Positions 7,068 to 8,784 of a DNA stretch of 8,784 nt are shown in pieces. Position numbers and translations under genes: made by a program. The notes beneath the pieces are model-generated. The model was not told the origin of the DNA. It saw nothing but the letters and a program-made list of their open reading frames with translations, and made no database searches. Position 1 is the stretch's first letter. Each line of letters opens with the position of its first letter. The DNA comes from an uncultured Asticcacaulis sp. (GTDB lineage: Bacteria > Pseudomonadota > Alphaproteobacteria > Caulobacterales > Caulobacteraceae). The stretch lies in contig CAMLPZ010000178.1 of the NCBI GenBank assembly GCA_946482045.1, forward strand, positions 1-8,784. Direction: 5' to 3'.

Positions 7068-7081
7068 GCTATAGCGACAAA
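7068..7081 (+). promoter_or_regulatory. Putative rnd -10 element, probable leaderless start
   Basis: GCTATAGC at 7068-7075 fits the Caulobacter -10 form GCTANAWC in all but one defined position and stands only 6 bp before the rnd ATG. A transcript starting the usual distance downstream would begin at or next to the A of the ATG. No Shine-Dalgarno precedes the ATG (the upstream bases are gcgacaaa), which agrees with a leaderless message. No good -35 is seen at 16-18 bp. Confidence 0.45.
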
Positions 7082-8230
7082 ATGAGTCCAATTACAAATA
7101 CTACTGATCTGATTGCCTTCTGTGATCTGCTGAGAACCGCGCCGTTCATTACGGTCGACACGGAATTCATGCGGGAAACCACCTACTGGCCCAAACTGTG
7201 CCTCATTCAGGCCGCCAGCAGCGATCACGCCGGGATCATCGATCCGCTGGCCCGCGACATCGACCTCAAGCCGTTCCTCGACCTCCTGGCCGACGAATCG
7301 ATTCTCAAGGTCTTCCATGCCTGCCGTCAGGATATGGAAATCTTCGTCAATCTCGGCGTCATGCCGACCCCGGTATTCGACACCCAGGTCGCAGCGATGG
7401 CGGCAGGCTTCGGAGACCAGGTCGCCTATGATTCGCTGGTCCGCCAGAAACTCAAGATCGACTTGGATAAAGGCTCGCGCTTCACCGACTGGGCGCGCCG
7501 CCCGCTGAGCGACCAGCAGTTGCAATATGCCTTGGGCGACGTCACGCACCTGGCCAAGGTCTATATTCGCCTGCGCGACCGTCTCTCCCGTGAAGGGCGC
7601 CTTGAGTGGGTCCAGGACGAGATGAAGGCCCTGACGCACATGACGCTTTATTCGACCAGTCCCGATGAGGCCTGGCGCCGTCTCAAGCCGCGCAAGACCT
7701 CGACCAAGTATATGGGCGTATTCGCCCAGGTCGCCGCGTGGCGCGAACGCACGGCGCAGGAACGCGACATGCCGCGCGGCCGCATCCTTAAGGACGAGGG
7801 CGTCGACGAAATCGCCACCCAGTGCCCGACCGACGCGGCGGCCTTTGACCAACTTCGCTCTACCTCGAAGGGCTTCGGCGCGTCGAAGTTCGGCCTGGAA
7901 CTGACCGATATCATCCGCGCGGTGTTGAAAAACCCGGAAGCCTATGCGCCCAAGGTCGACAAGTCGCCCCCGCCGGTCCAGGTGCCGGCGTCCGTGGTCG
8001 AACTGCTGAAGGTCCTCTTGCGCATCCGCTGCGAAGAGGAAAACGTCGCGCCCAAGCTTCTGGCGACTGTATCCGACCTGGAAAAGATAGCGCTCGACGA
8101 CAACGCCAATGTCCCGGCGCTCCAGGGCTGGCGGCGGCGTTTGTTCGGCGAAGACGCGCTCAAGCTCAAGCGCGGCGAACTGGCACTGGTGCTGAATGGC
8201 ACCAGGGTCGAACTCGTCGAGTTGGACTAA
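7082..8230 (+). CDS. rnd: Ribonuclease D
   Basis: RNase D is a 3'-to-5' exonuclease that trims tRNA and other stable RNA precursors. The 382-residue product has the DEDDy exonuclease domain at about 1-170: motif I VDTEFMRE (Asp26, Glu28), motif [13 protein letters not shown] (Asp84) and motif [14 protein letters not shown] (Tyr149, Asp153), so all metal-binding and catalytic positions are present. An HRDC RNA-binding domain follows at about 208-288 ([20 protein letters not shown]...EIA). A further C-terminal region of about 80 residues is consistent with the second helical domain of E. coli RNase D (375 residues). It begins at ATG 7082 with TVDTE at the expected distance. It is divergent from purM, with only 60 bp between starts, and probably leaderless. 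The next gene follows on the same strand after 78 bp. Confidence 0.95.
   Translation: MSPITNTTDLIAFCDLLRTAPFITVDTEFMRETTYWPKLCLIQAASSDHAGIIDPLARDIDLKPFLDLLADESILKVFHACRQDMEIFVNLGVMPTPVFDTQVAAMAAGFGDQVAYDSLVRQKLKIDLDKGSRFTDWARRPLSDQQLQYALGDVTHLAKVYIRLRDRLSREGRLEWVQDEMKALTHMTLYSTSPDEAWRRLKPRKTSTKYMGVFAQVAAWRERTAQERDMPRGRILKDEGVDEIATQCPTDAAAFDQLRSTSKGFGASKFGLELTDIIRAVLKNPEAYAPKVDKSPPPVQVPASVVELLKVLLRIRCEEENVAPKLLATVSDLEKIALDDNANVPALQGWRRRLFGEDALKLKRGELALVLNGTRVELVELD
7084..7088. promoter_or_regulatory. GANTC (CcrM methylation type) site on the rnd start codon
   Basis: GAGTC begins at the G of the rnd ATG and lies between the putative purM -35 and -10. In Caulobacterales CcrM methylates the adenine in GANTC, and such sites near promoters can link expression to replication. 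The motif is seen directly; a regulatory role is inference. Confidence 0.35.
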
Positions 8231-8294
8231 TCCGATTTCATTAGGGGCCTCGGGAATCGTCTGTTAACCTTTTTAGACAGGTGAGACTGGAACG

Positions 8295-8312
8295 ATGAGA
8301 GGGCTTCTATGA
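8295..8312 (+). other. Possible five-codon leader ORF overlapping the next start
   Basis: ATG at 8295 reads M-R-G-L-L and stops at TGA 8310-8312, which overlaps the ATG of the membrane protein (8309) as ATGA. The main gene's ribosome site GAGAGGG (8297-8303) lies within it. This could couple translation but may be chance, as very short ORFs are common. Confidence 0.2.
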
Positions 8313-8784
8313 ACAAGGCAACAACAGCCGCGCCCGCGACGGCCGCGGGATCGGCGGCGTGGGTCACAGCGCTGAAAGCCGGTATTTTCCTGCTGGTGAT
8401 GATGCGGCTGGCCGGGGGGCTCTACGGCTTTTTCTGGGGTGTCTTCGCGCTGCCGCAACTCGACAGCCTGCTGGGCGCCTGGCACGTGACCGACTATGCT
8501 GCGGCCCTAAGCGCGATCCTTGGCCTGGCTCTGGTGCCTCTGACGTTTGCCCTGCTGTTCGTGCTGGCGCCGATGGTCGGCTGGTGGATCTATTCGCGCG
8601 TCGACCCGGCGAAGCATAATTTGGTCGGCTGGGGCGCGGTCGGCTTCTATCTGCTGGGCGACACGATCCTGAGCGTTTTCACAGGCATCTACAGCCTGAT
8701 GGCCCTGGCTGCCGGCGCGCTGATCGTCGGGCTTTATGCCATGTTCTGGATGGGCATCGGCTATAATCTGGCCAAGCTGTTCCG
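8309..8784 (+). CDS. Multi-pass membrane protein of unknown function, 5' part
   Basis: I do not recognise this protein. The frame starts at ATG 8309, preceded by a good Shine-Dalgarno (GAGAGGG, 5 nt spacing), and stays open to the window edge, giving 158 residues of a longer product. After an Ala/Thr-rich N-terminus (1-18) there appear to be four membrane segments at about 22-48, 65-93, 107-126 and 128-152. A charged loop RVDPAKHN (97-104) separates the second and third. Many Trp, Tyr and Phe residues lie at the segment ends (GFFWGVF, GWWIY, MFWMG). No catalytic or transport signature is visible. It follows rnd after 78 bp on the same strand; whether it is co-transcribed is unclear, since no strong terminator or promoter is seen between. 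Confidence 0.75.
   Translation, partial: MNKATTAAPATAAGSAAWVTALKAGIFLLVMMRLAGGLYGFFWGVFALPQLDSLLGAWHVTDYAAALSAILGLALVPLTFALLFVLAPMVGWWIYSRVDPAKHNLVGWGAVGFYLLGDTILSVFTGIYSLMALAAGALIVGLYAMFWMGIGYNLAKLF

Larger units (their letters stand above)
7068..7097 (-). promoter_or_regulatory. Putative purM promoter, sharing a palindromic -10 with rnd
   Basis: On the minus strand TTGTAA (7097-7092) precedes TATAGC (7073-7068) by 18 bp. The -35 lies inside the first codons of rnd. A start near 7061 would give a leader of about 40 nt holding the AGGA ribosome site. With only 60 bp before purM there is no room for a purine riboswitch, and I recognise no repressor site. Confidence 0.45.

Noticed and set aside
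7022..7081. Purine riboswitch or PurR operator before purM
   Set aside because: The gap is 60 bp and is taken up by promoter and ribosome-site sequence; no aptamer-like pairing or known operator is recognisable.
5993..7852. 619-codon frame joining purM to about 277 extra upstream codons
   Set aside because: The upstream part is antisense to rnd and has no PurM similarity; the family start and AGGA ribosome site support ATG at 7021.
8231..8308. Terminator after rnd or promoter for the membrane protein gene
   Set aside because: Only a weak five-base pairing (ctaat/attag) and a short T-run (ttttt at about 8270) are seen; neither reaches the level of a supportable call.

Overview
This window looks like a housekeeping stretch of a GC-rich alphaproteobacterial chromosome, most likely from Caulobacterales (a Caulobacter- or Asticcacaulis-like organism). 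The grounds are the high GC content, promoter elements of the Caulobacter type (TTGCGA with GCTATAAG), GANTC sites that are sparse by hand scan but present next to starts, and an alphaproteobacterial style in the proteins. The genus is inferred; no rRNA or other marker is present to confirm it.

Layout from left to right: the 3' end of an EamA/RhtA-type transporter (+, 1-183); a REPIN-like double palindrome (193-387); an ABC-F ATPase of the YheS type (-, 403-2304); a short divergent promoter region; nucleoside diphosphate kinase ndk (+, 2398-2814); a 254-bp spacer with a chain of hairpins and a bidirectional terminator; a secreted S46-family dipeptidyl peptidase (-, 3069-5132); purN (-, 5179-5787); a second REPIN-like element (5805-5969); purM (-, 5993-7021); a 60-bp divergent promoter region; ribonuclease D rnd (+, 7082-8230); and the start of a multi-pass membrane protein of unknown function (+, 8309 to the window edge).

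The genes are mostly nucleotide and RNA metabolism. PurM and PurN catalyse the fifth and third steps of de novo purine synthesis, Ndk balances nucleoside triphosphate pools, RNase D trims stable RNA 3' ends, and YheS-type ABC-F proteins act on ribosomes. The S46 peptidase lies 46 bp downstream of purN on the same strand with no visible terminator between, so purM-purN-peptidase may be one transcript.

I see no new defence system, CRISPR array, insertion sequence, prophage, tRNA or rRNA. The most interesting features are non-coding: two related REPIN-like elements with different outer palindromes, one sitting between purM and purN; two divergent promoter regions in which both directions appear to share the same symmetric -10 core; a probable leaderless rnd message with a GANTC methylation site on its start codon; and the multi-hairpin 3' region of ndk.
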